Source: Phycisphaerae bacterium (GTDB lineage: Bacteria > Planctomycetota > Phycisphaerae > SM23-33). From it: a stretch of DNA of 64,000 nt. The notes under the pieces are model-generated. The model was not told the origin of the DNA. It did not search any database and saw only the letters and a list, made by a program, of their open reading frames with translations. The stretch is taken from contig JASLNT010000016.1 of assembly GCA_030745875.1 (NCBI GenBank), forward strand, positions 62,001-126,000, given 5' to 3'. Below, one piece after another: positions 27,542 through 36,754 of the stretch. The translations under genes and the position numbers were made by a program. The stretch's first letter is position 1. Each line of letters begins with the position of its first letter.

Positions 27542-28783
27542 GTGAAACATATTGCAATGACGATTGCGGCGGCTGTTGTGTTATCTGCGGCTATGACGGC
27601 GATTGGCGAGGACTGGCCTCAGTTCCGCGGACCTAATCGGGACGGCAAGTCGGCGGAGACCGGTTTGCTTAAGAGTTGGCCCGACGGCGGTCCGAAGTTG
27701 TTGTGGACCTCCAAAGTGAACCTTGGCGACGGATTCTCATCCATGTCGGTCGCTAAAGGGGTGATCTACACCACCGGCATGGTCGATGGTCAGGAGACTA
27801 TGTTCGCCATTGACCTCAAAGGCAAGCTGAAGTGGAAGGTCAAGTACGGCGCCGGATTCTCAAAATTCCCGCCCAGCACTCGGACTACTCCCACGGTGGA
27901 CGGTGAGAACCTCTACATCATGAGTTCCGTGGGCAAGGTCGGGTGCTTCCAGGCCGCCGACGGTAAGGAGAAATGGAGCGTAGACACCGCCCAGAAGTTC
28001 GGTGGGGAGAACATTCGCTGGGGCATCGCCGAATCGATTCTGATTATCGGCGACAAGGCTATCTGCACTCCGGGCGGGCCGGATGCGACTATGGTCGCCC
28101 TGAACAAGCTCACTGGCGAGACGATCTGGCGGACCAAGGGTCTGGGCGACAAGTCGGCGTATTGCTCTCCGATCCTGATCAAAGACGCTAAGAGAAACCT
28201 GATCGTAACAATGACTGAAAGCCACGCCGTCGGCGTGAGCCCGACAAACGGCAGGGTGCTTTGGAAGTTCCCGTACCGCGGGCGCTGCCAGGCGCACGCT
28301 GTTTCGCCCACCTACAGCGATGGGCGTATCTTTATCACCAGCGGCTATAACGACGGTGCGGTGATGTTGGATCTGGCGGCCGATGGGAAGAGCGTAAAGG
28401 TCGCCTGGAAGGATGAGGGTTTCGATACGCACCACGGAGGCGTCATTCTGGTCGATGGACATATCTACGGTACGACGTGGAAAGGCAATAGCGACGGCAA
28501 CTGGATATGCGCCGACTGGAAGACCGGGAAGGTCAAGTTCGATGAGCACTGGAAGTGCAAAGGTGCGATGGTGTTCGCCGACGGAATGCTGTACTGCTAC
28601 GAGGAGAAGGGCGGGACCATCGGTCTCGTAAAAGCCGCCCCCAGCGGATTCAAGGTTATCAGTTCCTTCAAAGTACCCGCCGGCGACGGAAAACACTGGG
28701 CTCACCCGGTGGTCGCCAACGGCGTGCTTTACGTTCGTCATGGAAGCGCATTGATGGCGTATGACGTCAAAGCCAAGCAATAA
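27542..28783 (+). CDS. Exported PQQ-like beta-propeller repeat protein
   Basis: This 413-aa protein starts at GTG 27542 with AGGAG eight bases upstream and has a signal peptide (AAAVVLSAAMTAIGE). EDWPQFRGPNRDGKS is the usual opening of planctomycete PQQ-like proteins. Repeats with a (D/N)xxTGxxxW pattern follow, for example DLKGKLKWKVKYG, ALNKLTGETIWRTK and DWKTGKVKF, consistent with an eight-bladed propeller. Bound PQQ is not implied: many of these are binding or scaffold proteins without dehydrogenase residues. It is the first gene of the PQQ-ThuA-sulfatase-cytochrome operon, 50 bp before the ThuA gene. Confidence 0.85.
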   Translation: MKHIAMTIAAAVVLSAAMTAIGEDWPQFRGPNRDGKSAETGLLKSWPDGGPKLLWTSKVNLGDGFSSMSVAKGVIYTTGMVDGQETMFAIDLKGKLKWKVKYGAGFSKFPPSTRTTPTVDGENLYIMSSVGKVGCFQAADGKEKWSVDTAQKFGGENIRWGIAESILIIGDKAICTPGGPDATMVALNKLTGETIWRTKGLGDKSAYCSPILIKDAKRNLIVTMTESHAVGVSPTNGRVLWKFPYRGRCQAHAVSPTYSDGRIFITSGYNDGAVMLDLAADGKSVKVAWKDEGFDTHHGGVILVDGHIYGTTWKGNSDGNWICADWKTGKVKFDEHWKCKGAMVFADGMLYCYEEKGGTIGLVKAAPSGFKVISSFKVPAGDGKHWAHPVVANGVLYVRHGSALMAYDVKAKQ

Positions 28784-28833
28784 CGATCCCGCCCGGGCAG
28801 GCCGGGGAAGATGAATACTCAGGAGACAACAGA

Positions 28834-29844
28834 ATGTCAAAAAGCATACTTGTCGCATCTTTGTTAGTCGCAATGATCGCCGGTGTTTTTACCACAGAGT
28901 CTTCAGCGGCGGCAAAGCCCGATAACGTCGAGAAAATGACCAAGGCCATGCCCGATAAGGCCCCAGCCAAGCCCGCCAAAGCTCGAAAAGTGCTTATCTA
29001 CGGTCATTGCAACGGATTTAGACACGGCGCCGCGATCGACGCAGCCAAGATCGCCCTTCCGATGATGGGCAAGAAGACCGGCGCTTACGAGGCTGTTGTC
29101 AGCGATGATCTGGCGAACTTCACGCCCGACAAGATCAAGCAGTTCGACGCGGTCATACTCAGCAACACCACAGGTGAGTTGTTCACGATCAAGGGCCCGC
29201 GCAAGCCCCGCAAACCGGACCCAAAACGCATAAAGGACGCTGCGAAACTCAAAAAGGCGGTGGACAGGTACGCAAAGCAACTGACGGACTACGAGAAGAA
29301 ACTCAAGGAGTTCGAAGCAAGCGACAAGCCCGACACCGAAGCCCTTCGCAAGAGCTTCATGGACTGGGTCAAAGCCGGAGGCGCCGTTATGGGCATCCAC
29401 GCGGCGACCGATTGCTCTTACAAGTGGAAAGAGTTTGGCGAGATGATGGGCGGATATTTCGCGGGCCATCCCTGGCATATGCCCGTTCCCATCAAGAATG
29501 ACGATCCCGAGAATCCGATCAATGCCGCCTTTGACGGCAAGGGGTTCACCGTCACTGACGAGATTTACCAGTTCAATCGAGGAGTCTACTCGCGGGAGAA
29601 ACAGCGAGTGCTCCTGAGTTTGAATATGGACACCATCAAGAAGAAGGGCGGTTCGCGCAAGGATAACGACTACGCAATAAGCTGGGTCAAGACCCACGGC
29701 AAGGGACGCGTGTTCTATTGTTCGCTCGGTCATCGCGCCGAGATCTTCTGGAATCCCCAGGTCCTGAAGCACTACCTGGCCGGGCTCCAGTGGGCCATGG
29801 GTGATCTGAAAGATGTCAACATCACGCCCAATCCGCTGAAGTGA
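28834..29844 (+). CDS. Exported ThuA-domain protein
   Basis: The protein has 336 aa; it starts behind AGGAGA with a signal peptide (LLVAMIAGVFTTESSA). The ThuA fold, a class I glutamine-amidotransferase-like relative used in trehalose and disaccharide use, starts at RKVLIYGHCNGFRHGAAID. It continues with FDAVILSNTTGELF and MGIHAATDCSYKW, and ends near HPWHMPV and GHRAEIFWNPQVLKHY. A Lys-rich coiled insertion of about 60 residues (about 130-190, KPRKPDPKRIKD onward) interrupts the fold, longer than usual. Related proteins act in 3-keto-sugar pathways with Gfo/Idh/MocA and DUF1080 partners, which occur elsewhere in this window. The next start is 4 bp downstream. Confidence 0.85.
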   Translation: MSKSILVASLLVAMIAGVFTTESSAAAKPDNVEKMTKAMPDKAPAKPAKARKVLIYGHCNGFRHGAAIDAAKIALPMMGKKTGAYEAVVSDDLANFTPDKIKQFDAVILSNTTGELFTIKGPRKPRKPDPKRIKDAAKLKKAVDRYAKQLTDYEKKLKEFEASDKPDTEALRKSFMDWVKAGGAVMGIHAATDCSYKWKEFGEMMGGYFAGHPWHMPVPIKNDDPENPINAAFDGKGFTVTDEIYQFNRGVYSREKQRVLLSLNMDTIKKKGGSRKDNDYAISWVKTHGKGRVFYCSLGHRAEIFWNPQVLKHYLAGLQWAMGDLKDVNITPNPLK

Positions 29845-29848
29845 GACA

Positions 29849-31264
29849 ATGAAACGGCGAGAGTTCATGAAATTCGGGCTGGCGGCGGCGGTTGGCTCCG
29901 TCGCCGCCGGGTCCGTCTATGGCGAATCCGGCAAGCGGGTTCGGCCTAACTTCCTGTTCATCCTCGCCGACGACGTGACCTACAACACGCTGAGCTGTTA
30001 CGGTGGTGGGAATATCAAGACGCCGAATATCGACGCTCTAGCCTCTCAGGGGATGAAGTTCACCAGAGCGTATGCGGCGATGTCGATGTGCGCCCCGTTC
30101 CGCGCAGAACTGTACACGGGCCTCTATCCCGTTCGAAGCGGAGTGGCCCGCAATCATGTCGGAGCCAATGTTGGAACCAAGAGCATTTGTCACTATCTGC
30201 GAGATCTGCGTTACCGCGTAGGCATTGTCGGAAAGACCCACGCCAGCCCCAGAACCGTGTTCCCGTTCGATAGGGTTGGTGGGCGAGACCTGGCTGGCGA
30301 CAGCGTCCGACAGTACATCACCAAAGACCCCAAGCAACCGTTCTGCCTGTTTTGTTGTTCAAACAACGCTCATCCTCCGTGGCGGTCGGGAGACGCCTCG
30401 AAGATCGACAGTGACAAGGTCAAGCTCCCGCCGGTCATCCACGACAACCCGCCGACGCGGAAGACGTTCATCGGATATCTGGCGGAGGTTGTCGAGTTGG
30501 ACCGCGAGGTCGGAAGCGTACTCAAGCTCCTGAAGGAAACCGGCCAGGCCGACAATACGCTGGTGATGTTCTCTTCGGAGCAGGGGTGGGATTTCGCTTT
30601 CGGTAAATGGACCAACTGGGATATCGGTTTGCGATCGGCGCTTACCGCACGCTGGCCAGGGCGAATCAAACCAGGCTCCGTGTCCGACGCACTCATTCAG
30701 ATTGCCGACATAACGCCCACGTTCATCGAGGCGGCTGGCGGAGATCCCAAAACCATCGGGCTCGATGGGCGGAGTTTCCTACCCGTACTGACGGGTAAGT
30801 CCAGGAAGCATCGCAAGTTCGTCTACGGTGTTCACAACAACGCACCTGAAGGGAACCCCTATCCGATTCGCTCGCTTCGCGACGAAGAGTTCCACTACAT
30901 AGCGAATCTCAAGCACGACCAGCCGTATCACGAGAAGCATCTCCAGAACGTTGCTCTCGCCAAGCGGTACGATCTCCAATGGTGGGCCGCTACCACCGAA
31001 GCTGCGAAAAACGGCGACAAACGGGCCAAAATGCTGATGGATAAGTTCCATAACCGCCCGGCTGAGGAGCTTTATCGGGTCGATGAAGATCCATACGAGA
31101 TGAACAATCTCGCCGCCGACCCCAAATACGCCGACGTCAAGAAACGCCTGCGAGCCGAACTGGATCGCTGGATGAAGACTCAAAACGACCCCGGCGCCGC
31201 GATGGACGTTCCGATTAAGCCCAAGCCAAAACGAAGGCCCGCCAGAGGCAAATCTCGCCAGTGA
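29849..31264 (+). CDS. Exported Cys-type sulfatase
   Basis: The protein has 471 aa. The N-terminus is a Tat signal (KRREFMKFGLAAAVG). The core begins NFLFILADDVTYNTLSCYGG with metal-binding Asp residues, and the active site is MCAPFRAELYTGLYP (C about 81), fitting C-x-P-x-R. A late MFSSEQGWDFAFGKWT replaces the usual SDNG motif, so one metal or substrate contact differs from the other sulfatases here. The C-terminus ends in a Lys/Arg/Pro-rich tail. Its position between ThuA and the HzsA-like cytochrome suggests desulfation of a sugar polymer in the same pathway. Confidence 0.88.
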   Translation: MKRREFMKFGLAAAVGSVAAGSVYGESGKRVRPNFLFILADDVTYNTLSCYGGGNIKTPNIDALASQGMKFTRAYAAMSMCAPFRAELYTGLYPVRSGVARNHVGANVGTKSICHYLRDLRYRVGIVGKTHASPRTVFPFDRVGGRDLAGDSVRQYITKDPKQPFCLFCCSNNAHPPWRSGDASKIDSDKVKLPPVIHDNPPTRKTFIGYLAEVVELDREVGSVLKLLKETGQADNTLVMFSSEQGWDFAFGKWTNWDIGLRSALTARWPGRIKPGSVSDALIQIADITPTFIEAAGGDPKTIGLDGRSFLPVLTGKSRKHRKFVYGVHNNAPEGNPYPIRSLRDEEFHYIANLKHDQPYHEKHLQNVALAKRYDLQWWAATTEAAKNGDKRAKMLMDKFHNRPAEELYRVDEDPYEMNNLAADPKYADVKKRLRAELDRWMKTQNDPGAAMDVPIKPKPKRRPARGKSRQ

Positions 31265-31315
31265 CGCCGCGAGGGAAGCCTTGCGGCGGCTGGGGCAATA
31301 CGTCACAATCGGCGT

Positions 31316-34300
31316 ATGAAAACACACTCCTGTTTGAGCGTAATTGCAGTCTGTATTCTCGCCTCGATCGCATGCCCGGTCGATGGCGACGCGCCTGCGG
31401 CGAAGGCAAAAGAGAACAGCGTCGTTCAACTCAGCCAGTGGTACAGCGCCGGCCCGTTTAAGGATATGGAATTTGGAAACGTCGTGCGGAGTTTCAACTT
31501 CAAGTTCGGACCGGAGACCGATGTCCTGGCCGCCGGCGCCGAATTGACAGACCTTTCCCGTGTCTACAAGACCGGGAAGTTCCCGGCGATGCGTGATACG
31601 CGGCGTCCGTGGAAGGTGCATAAGGAATGGATTGACGGATATCGTCACCTGCTGCCTCGCGGCCCGGCGCCGTCTCGAAACGAGACTGTCTATCTGTACA
31701 GGACGATAACGGTCTCGAAGGCGACCACGAAGGTCATGCGGATCTACGCCGAAGATTTCCTGCGGGTCTGGGTCAACGGTAAGAAACTCGGCCAGGCCGT
31801 ACGGAACTACGGACCGAACCACTATCCCGTGCCGCTGGTTGTGAACGTTCCGCTCGGTCGCGGCGAGAATCGACTGCTGGTGAAGATCACCTCTCTTTTC
31901 GGAAGGCACGGATTTGCTTTTGGTCTGGACGGCGTTACGAAAAGCAATACCCAACTGCCGCTGCAACGCTCAGCGGAGATCATAGACGACAGCAAGAGGA
32001 CCAATTTCCATCCCGGCGACATGCCGTACGCCTCGGAGTCCAAACGCCTGGCGCTTGGCAAGCACAGCTTCGCCGATGCCGAGAGAAGGGTTCGCAAATT
32101 CAAATTTGATGTGACAATGACGCCGATGTTCGATCCGCCGGTCTCCCGGATGGATCGCAAGCTCAACGCCGAGTTTCCGCCCAGCGAAGGAGGGAAGGCT
32201 TACATCGATGATCTGTCGGCCCTGAAGCTCCGGTCGATCGAAGCGTTGGCGTTGCATAAACGCGATCCGAAACGCGGCGCCCAAGCCGTTGTCGCCGCAG
32301 CCGGGGCGATTGAGGCGACCTGGAAGAGGCACATACGCAAACTTGATCCCATAGCCTTTATTCGCTGCAGAGCTTTCGGCGTAAACGCCATAGCGCCGTA
32401 CAATTCAGGCGGATCGACGCCGGCGAGCATCTGCGTATTCGATCCGGCGAAACCTGACCGACCGGCGAGGGTCATCTTCACCGAACCGGAGTTGCGCATA
32501 TACGACATGAATCTCTCGTACGATGCGAAGACAGTCTTCTTCTCGGCAATACGGAAAGGCGTACCCGGCGGATGGCACATATACGAGATAGGCACAGGCG
32601 GTAAAGGCCTCAAACAGATCACCAAAGGCCCATGCCGCGACATCAGCCCGCTTCCGCTTCCCAGCGGGCGGATCATGTTCGTCTCCGAACGGGCCAATAC
32701 CTGGGTGCAATGCCAAGGCCAAAAGGCCGGTCTTCTCTACACCTGCAACCGCGACGGAAGTCAAATCAAGTGCGTATCGGCGAATATCGACAGCGACCAC
32801 TCGCCGCAGATCATGAACGACGGGCGAGTGCTCTTTACGCGATGGGACTACGGAATAGAGAGGAACGTATTCGCACGCCACGCTCTGTGGTCCATGAATC
32901 CCGACGGTAGTCGCATGCAGTTGTTCTTTGGGAACACGATCGAGGACCCGGGCGGTTTCTGGGAGGCCAGATCCATTCCCGGTCGCCCCGAAGTAGTCTG
33001 TGTTTTCGGACCGCATCACAGCTATCACGCCGGTATGCTCGGTCTGGTCTGGAACAAACTCGGCCCCGAAGCGCCGCGCGGAGAGGGCTTTCGCTTCATA
33101 ACCAATGAGATCCCCGTCTACTGTGATCTCACGTTTCCGCACGGATACCAGGACGCCTTCCCTGTCAACGAACGGTTGTTCCTGGTTTCCTACGGTGGAG
33201 ACGGCGAGCGGAAGAATCGTCTGTATCTGCTGGATGATCGTGGGAATCGCAAGTGCGTATACGAATCGGCCGGTAATCTGAGCTGCTGGGGTCCGATGCT
33301 GCTGAAGGCCCGCAAGACCCCGCCCGTGATTCCCCCGCAGTGCGACAATCCCGAATGGAAGTACCGCGACCCGGAGGAGATGAACTCAAAGCCCGACAAC
33401 CTGAGCGGTACGCTGATCGTTCAGGACGTTTACCAGGGCCTGGCGCCGCACGTGAAACGAGGGGAGGCCAAGTTCATCCAGGTCATGGAGCAGGTCCGCA
33501 AGTCGCGTCGGATGGCTGGGGGCGAGGCCTGGGGACATACGCCGATCATCGGGCGAGGCACCGTGCACGTTCGCAGACTGATCGGTCTGGTCCCGATAGA
33601 ATCCGACGGCTCGGCGCATTTCAAGGCTCCGGCGCTGAGGAATATATCTCTGAACGTGCTGGACGCTGACGGTAAGATGCTCATGCGCATGGGCTCGGAC
33701 ATGCACATCATGCCCGGTGAACGCCAGAGTTGCATCGGTTGCCACGAAAACCGCCGCGGCGGTCTTGCCTCGAGCCCCGGATCGGCCAGACCGCTGGCCG
33801 CGCGAAAACCGCCTGTCATGCCGAAACGCCCGGACTGGGGGACCGGCGGGCTGATCGACTACCAGAAGGTAATCCAACCGGTCTGGGACAAATACTGCAT
33901 CAAGTGTCACGGCGGGCCCAACCCCAAAGCCGGTATGGATCTCAGCGGCGATCGCACGCGATTCTTCTGCGTTTCGTACGATAACCTGGTCGAGCGTGAC
34001 ACGGTCAATTTCAACGCGCCTTTCGCCGGCGGGCACGACGAGACAACGCCTCGCAGCGTCGGATCGATCGTCAGCCGGCTGTGCGATCATATCGAGGGCA
34101 AGACCAAGTGCGGCAAGGCTATTCCGTTGGCCGATCGGAAGCGAATATACGCATGGATTGACGCAAACGTTCCGTACTACAGCACCTACGCCTACTCGAA
34201 AGTTCGCGGAATAGGCGCCCGAGACAGTTGGGAGACCGCTACTGGAAGGAATACGAAAGGCTGGTTAATTGGCGACGTATGGAAACCGTTCGAGAAGCGA

Positions 34301-34711
34301 TGTTTCTCGTGCCATCGCCGCCAGGTCAACAACCAGGGCTTTTGGGGTTGGCTGGGCGGTCCTATGACGCAAATGGTAACCGTCTCCAGCAAGCTGTGGA
34401 CCGACAGATCCGTCACGGCGCACGTTTTCCCCCAGCGGTACCCGATGAGCGCCAAGATCGGCCCTGAACTCCGCATAAACCTCACGAATCCGGCCAACAG
34501 CTCCCTGCTCCAGGCCCCTCTGGACAAGAAGGCTGGCGGATGGGGACTCTGTAAATCCAAGGACGGAGCGCCGGTCTTCAAGAGCAGAGGCGACGCCGAC
34601 TACAAGCGTATGCTCAAGGCCATCGAGGTCGGCAAGAAACGTCTGTATGCGATTCCGCGCGTTGACATGGACGCCGAGCATGTCAGGAAGACTCTCAAGC
34701 CGTCGAAGTGA
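31316..34711 (+). CDS. Exported HzsA-like multidomain cytochrome with three CxxCH haem motifs
   Basis: The protein has 1131 aa with a signal peptide (LSVIAVCILASIACPV). Residues about 30-215 resemble a galactose-binding-like sandwich (LYRTITVSKATTKVMRIYAEDF). Residues about 340-700 look like the beta-propeller of hydrazine synthase alpha-type proteins (DSDHSPQIMNDGRVLFTRWDYG, then GPHHSYHAGMLG). Three c-type haem sites follow: SCIGCHEN (about 805), YCIKCHGG (about 861) and CFSCHRR (about 998). Hydrazine synthase itself belongs to anammox bacteria; this homologue sits in a catabolic operon and more likely handles electrons from sugar oxidation, which is an inference. It is the last gene of the plus-strand operon. 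Confidence 0.85.
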   Translation: MKTHSCLSVIAVCILASIACPVDGDAPAAKAKENSVVQLSQWYSAGPFKDMEFGNVVRSFNFKFGPETDVLAAGAELTDLSRVYKTGKFPAMRDTRRPWKVHKEWIDGYRHLLPRGPAPSRNETVYLYRTITVSKATTKVMRIYAEDFLRVWVNGKKLGQAVRNYGPNHYPVPLVVNVPLGRGENRLLVKITSLFGRHGFAFGLDGVTKSNTQLPLQRSAEIIDDSKRTNFHPGDMPYASESKRLALGKHSFADAERRVRKFKFDVTMTPMFDPPVSRMDRKLNAEFPPSEGGKAYIDDLSALKLRSIEALALHKRDPKRGAQAVVAAAGAIEATWKRHIRKLDPIAFIRCRAFGVNAIAPYNSGGSTPASICVFDPAKPDRPARVIFTEPELRIYDMNLSYDAKTVFFSAIRKGVPGGWHIYEIGTGGKGLKQITKGPCRDISPLPLPSGRIMFVSERANTWVQCQGQKAGLLYTCNRDGSQIKCVSANIDSDHSPQIMNDGRVLFTRWDYGIERNVFARHALWSMNPDGSRMQLFFGNTIEDPGGFWEARSIPGRPEVVCVFGPHHSYHAGMLGLVWNKLGPEAPRGEGFRFITNEIPVYCDLTFPHGYQDAFPVNERLFLVSYGGDGERKNRLYLLDDRGNRKCVYESAGNLSCWGPMLLKARKTPPVIPPQCDNPEWKYRDPEEMNSKPDNLSGTLIVQDVYQGLAPHVKRGEAKFIQVMEQVRKSRRMAGGEAWGHTPIIGRGTVHVRRLIGLVPIESDGSAHFKAPALRNISLNVLDADGKMLMRMGSDMHIMPGERQSCIGCHENRRGGLASSPGSARPLAARKPPVMPKRPDWGTGGLIDYQKVIQPVWDKYCIKCHGGPNPKAGMDLSGDRTRFFCVSYDNLVERDTVNFNAPFAGGHDETTPRSVGSIVSRLCDHIEGKTKCGKAIPLADRKRIYAWIDANVPYYSTYAYSKVRGIGARDSWETATGRNTKGWLIGDVWKPFEKRCFSCHRRQVNNQGFWGWLGGPMTQMVTVSSKLWTDRSVTAHVFPQRYPMSAKIGPELRINLTNPANSSLLQAPLDKKAGGWGLCKSKDGAPVFKSRGDADYKRMLKAIEVGKKRLYAIPRVDMDAEHVRKTLKPSK

Positions 34712-34878
34712 TCCCCGAGCGCAGACGTGTACTCGCTCGTCGAGCCCGATACGCAGGGCATCGGATAATAAACGCAAACTGTAAGCTTCCATATGAGAGT
34801 TCCGATTGTTACACTACTGGATCGGAATTCAAAGCAATTGTAGCCCTTTACGCGCATGCTGAATATAAGGAGTCGCTT

Positions 34879-36285
34879 GTGACGCAAGATGCAGAAGGAA
34901 AGATAAAAGCACATCCGCTGGTCGACACCACCGAACCGAATCTGGTGGAGGAGACATTCCCCCATGACCTGCCGCCGCTGATCCAGTTCGAGCAGCCCGC
35001 GATTGAACATATTGACGGCCAAGCGGTCGAATTCGATCTGCCTGGGGTCAAGGATCGCGATATTGTCATCACTGACACGACGTTCCGCGACGGTCAGCAG
35101 GCCCGCCCGCCGTATACGATCGACCAGATGGTCAAGATATACGACCTGCTCAGCCGCCTCAGCGGGCCAAACGGCGTGATCCGCCAGACCGAGTTCTTCC
35201 TGTACACCAAGAACGATCGCGAGACGCTGGACCGCTGTCGCGAACTGGGGCATAAGTTCCCCGAGTGCACCGGCTGGATCCGTGCGGTCAAGGGCGACTT
35301 CCGCGCCGTCAAGGAGTGCGGGCTGAAAGAGACCGGGATGCTGACCAGCTCGTCGGACTATCACATCTTCGACAAGCTGATGTTCAAGAGTCGCAAGGAA
35401 TGCATGGACAGCTACTGCGAAGTCGTTGACGCCGCATTCGAGGCCGGTGTGCGGCCGCGTTGCCACCTGGAAGACATTACACGCGCCGACATCGAGGGAT
35501 TCGTCCTCCCGTTCGTCGATCGCCTGATGGAGATGAGTCAAGGCGTTCCCGAGGAACTGTCAGTCAAGATTCGCCTGTGCGATACGATGGGATTCGGTCT
35601 GCCGTTCGCCAACGTGGCGTTGCCCAGGAGCATCCCAAAGCTGATCTACAAACTCAACAAGGAATGCGGCGTGCCGAGCGACAGGCTTGAATGGCACGGG
35701 CACAACGACTTCCACAAGGTCAGCGTCAACGGGACCAGCGCGTGGCTCTACGGATGCAACGCGGTCAACACCACGCTGTTCGGATTCGGCGAGCGCACTG
35801 GAAATCCTCCGACGGCCGGAGCCATCTTCGACTACATCGCATTGAAGGGCGACCTTTGCGGGATCGACACCACCGCGATTACGGAACTGGCGGACTATAT
35901 GACGTCCATCGGTCTTCCGATTCCGGAGAACTATCCGTTCGCAGGAAGGGCGTTCAACACGACTCGCGCGGGCATTCACGCCGGCGGTCTGAGGCGAAAC
36001 GAGCGCATCTACAATATCTTCGACACCGAAAAACTGCTGGCCCGCCCGCCTCGCGTTGCGATTACCGACAAGAGCGGTACGGACGGAGTGGTGTTGTGGG
36101 TCAACGAATTCTTCGGTCTGAAGGGCGTCGATCGGATCAACAAGATGCGATGCGCTCCGCTGGCCCGATGGGTGATCGACCAGTACGAGAAGGAAGGGCG
36201 ATTAACTGCGATCAGCGATCAGGAACTGGAAGTCCAAACCAAGGAACTGATGTCCGAACAGTGGGCGAAGTATAAAGGCGAATAA
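34879..36285 (+). CDS. DRE-TIM metallolyase-family acyl transferase (isopropylmalate/homocitrate synthase-like)
   Basis: The protein has 468 aa. The start is GTG 34879, six bases behind a perfect AAGGAG (34867-34872); the frame remains open upstream but lacks any site. The HMGL-like TIM barrel begins DIVITDTTFRDGQQARPPY, with the catalytic Arg/Asp pair, and has LEWHGHNDFHK with the two metal-binding His residues. SSSDYHIF, CHLEDITRADIEGF and FGERTGNPPTAG are also typical. Members condense acetyl-CoA with an oxo-acid. Databases usually call this branch 2-isopropylmalate synthase, but it lacks the C-terminal allosteric LeuA dimer domain, and a Re-citrate synthase or citramalate synthase is possible. 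It is a single gene with its own strong terminator, unrelated to its catabolic neighbours. Confidence 0.82.
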   Translation: MTQDAEGKIKAHPLVDTTEPNLVEETFPHDLPPLIQFEQPAIEHIDGQAVEFDLPGVKDRDIVITDTTFRDGQQARPPYTIDQMVKIYDLLSRLSGPNGVIRQTEFFLYTKNDRETLDRCRELGHKFPECTGWIRAVKGDFRAVKECGLKETGMLTSSSDYHIFDKLMFKSRKECMDSYCEVVDAAFEAGVRPRCHLEDITRADIEGFVLPFVDRLMEMSQGVPEELSVKIRLCDTMGFGLPFANVALPRSIPKLIYKLNKECGVPSDRLEWHGHNDFHKVSVNGTSAWLYGCNAVNTTLFGFGERTGNPPTAGAIFDYIALKGDLCGIDTTAITELADYMTSIGLPIPENYPFAGRAFNTTRAGIHAGGLRRNERIYNIFDTEKLLARPPRVAITDKSGTDGVVLWVNEFFGLKGVDRINKMRCAPLARWVIDQYEKEGRLTAISDQELEVQTKELMSEQWAKYKGE

Positions 36286-36293
36286 CTCCCGGA

Positions 36294-36334
36294 GACGCAG
36301 GCGCCTCGATCGTTCGAGGCGCCTGCGTCCGGTT
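36294..36334 (+). terminator. Perfect 16-bp hairpin terminator
   Basis: Left arm 36294-36309 and right arm 36314-36329 are perfectly complementary around a 4-nt loop (TCGT), followed by CGGTTTT. It starts 8 bp after the stop of the acyl-transferase gene, so it should act as its intrinsic terminator. It also faces the end of the minus-strand sulfatase remnant. Confidence 0.85.
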
Positions 36335-36338
36335 TTAT

Positions 36339-36713
36339 CTAAGATTTCTTGGGCTGGGGGAAGGCTTCTATCATTATTCGTTTGGTGTCTTTGGCGACTT
36401 CCGGGTGCTTGGCGTAGAGGTCTGTTGTCTTTCCGCAGGGCGTCTTTCCCGGCCAGTTTGCGATCAACGGTACGCGAATCCCGCCTTCGAACATGTCGCA
36501 TTTCATGTCTCGGAACGGGCCTGCGCTCTTGAAGAATTGCGGCTTCTGCCCGCCTTCTCTGTGCGGTCCGTTGTCGCTGGCGAATGTCACCAGCGTGTTG
36601 TCGTCGATCTTCAACTCCTTCAGCAGGTCGAAGATCTTCCCCACGTCAGCGTCGAGTCGGGTGATCATCGCGTCGTGACTGTCTCGCGCCGGTCTTCCCG
36701 GCCATGCTTGTTT
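36339..36713 (-). pseudogene. Sulfatase remnant, N-terminally truncated and internally deleted
   Basis: The minus-strand frame between a TGA at 36714-36716 and the stop at 36339 reads as sulfatase mid-domain: WPGRPARDSHDAMITRLDAD, then TFASDNGPH and GGIRVPLIANWPGK. Right after CGKTTDLY it jumps to AKHPEVAKD, which in intact sulfatases lies at the very C-terminus some 150 residues later. The N-terminal half with the active-site C-x-P-x-R is absent. An ATG at 36668 would yield 109 aa, but no function is expected. It lies between the end of the large minus-strand block and the terminator at 36294, so the block may once have ended with another sulfatase. Confidence 0.8.
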
Positions 36714-36754
36714 TCATGTTTTGGTTTGCTTCCATGCTTCTATCTTGCGCGGAA

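Noticed and set aside
31316-34711. Presence of an HzsA-like protein as a sign of an anammox organism.
   Set aside because: No other hydrazine synthase or hydrazine dehydrogenase genes are present, and such homologues occur in non-anammox planctomycetes with catabolic genes.
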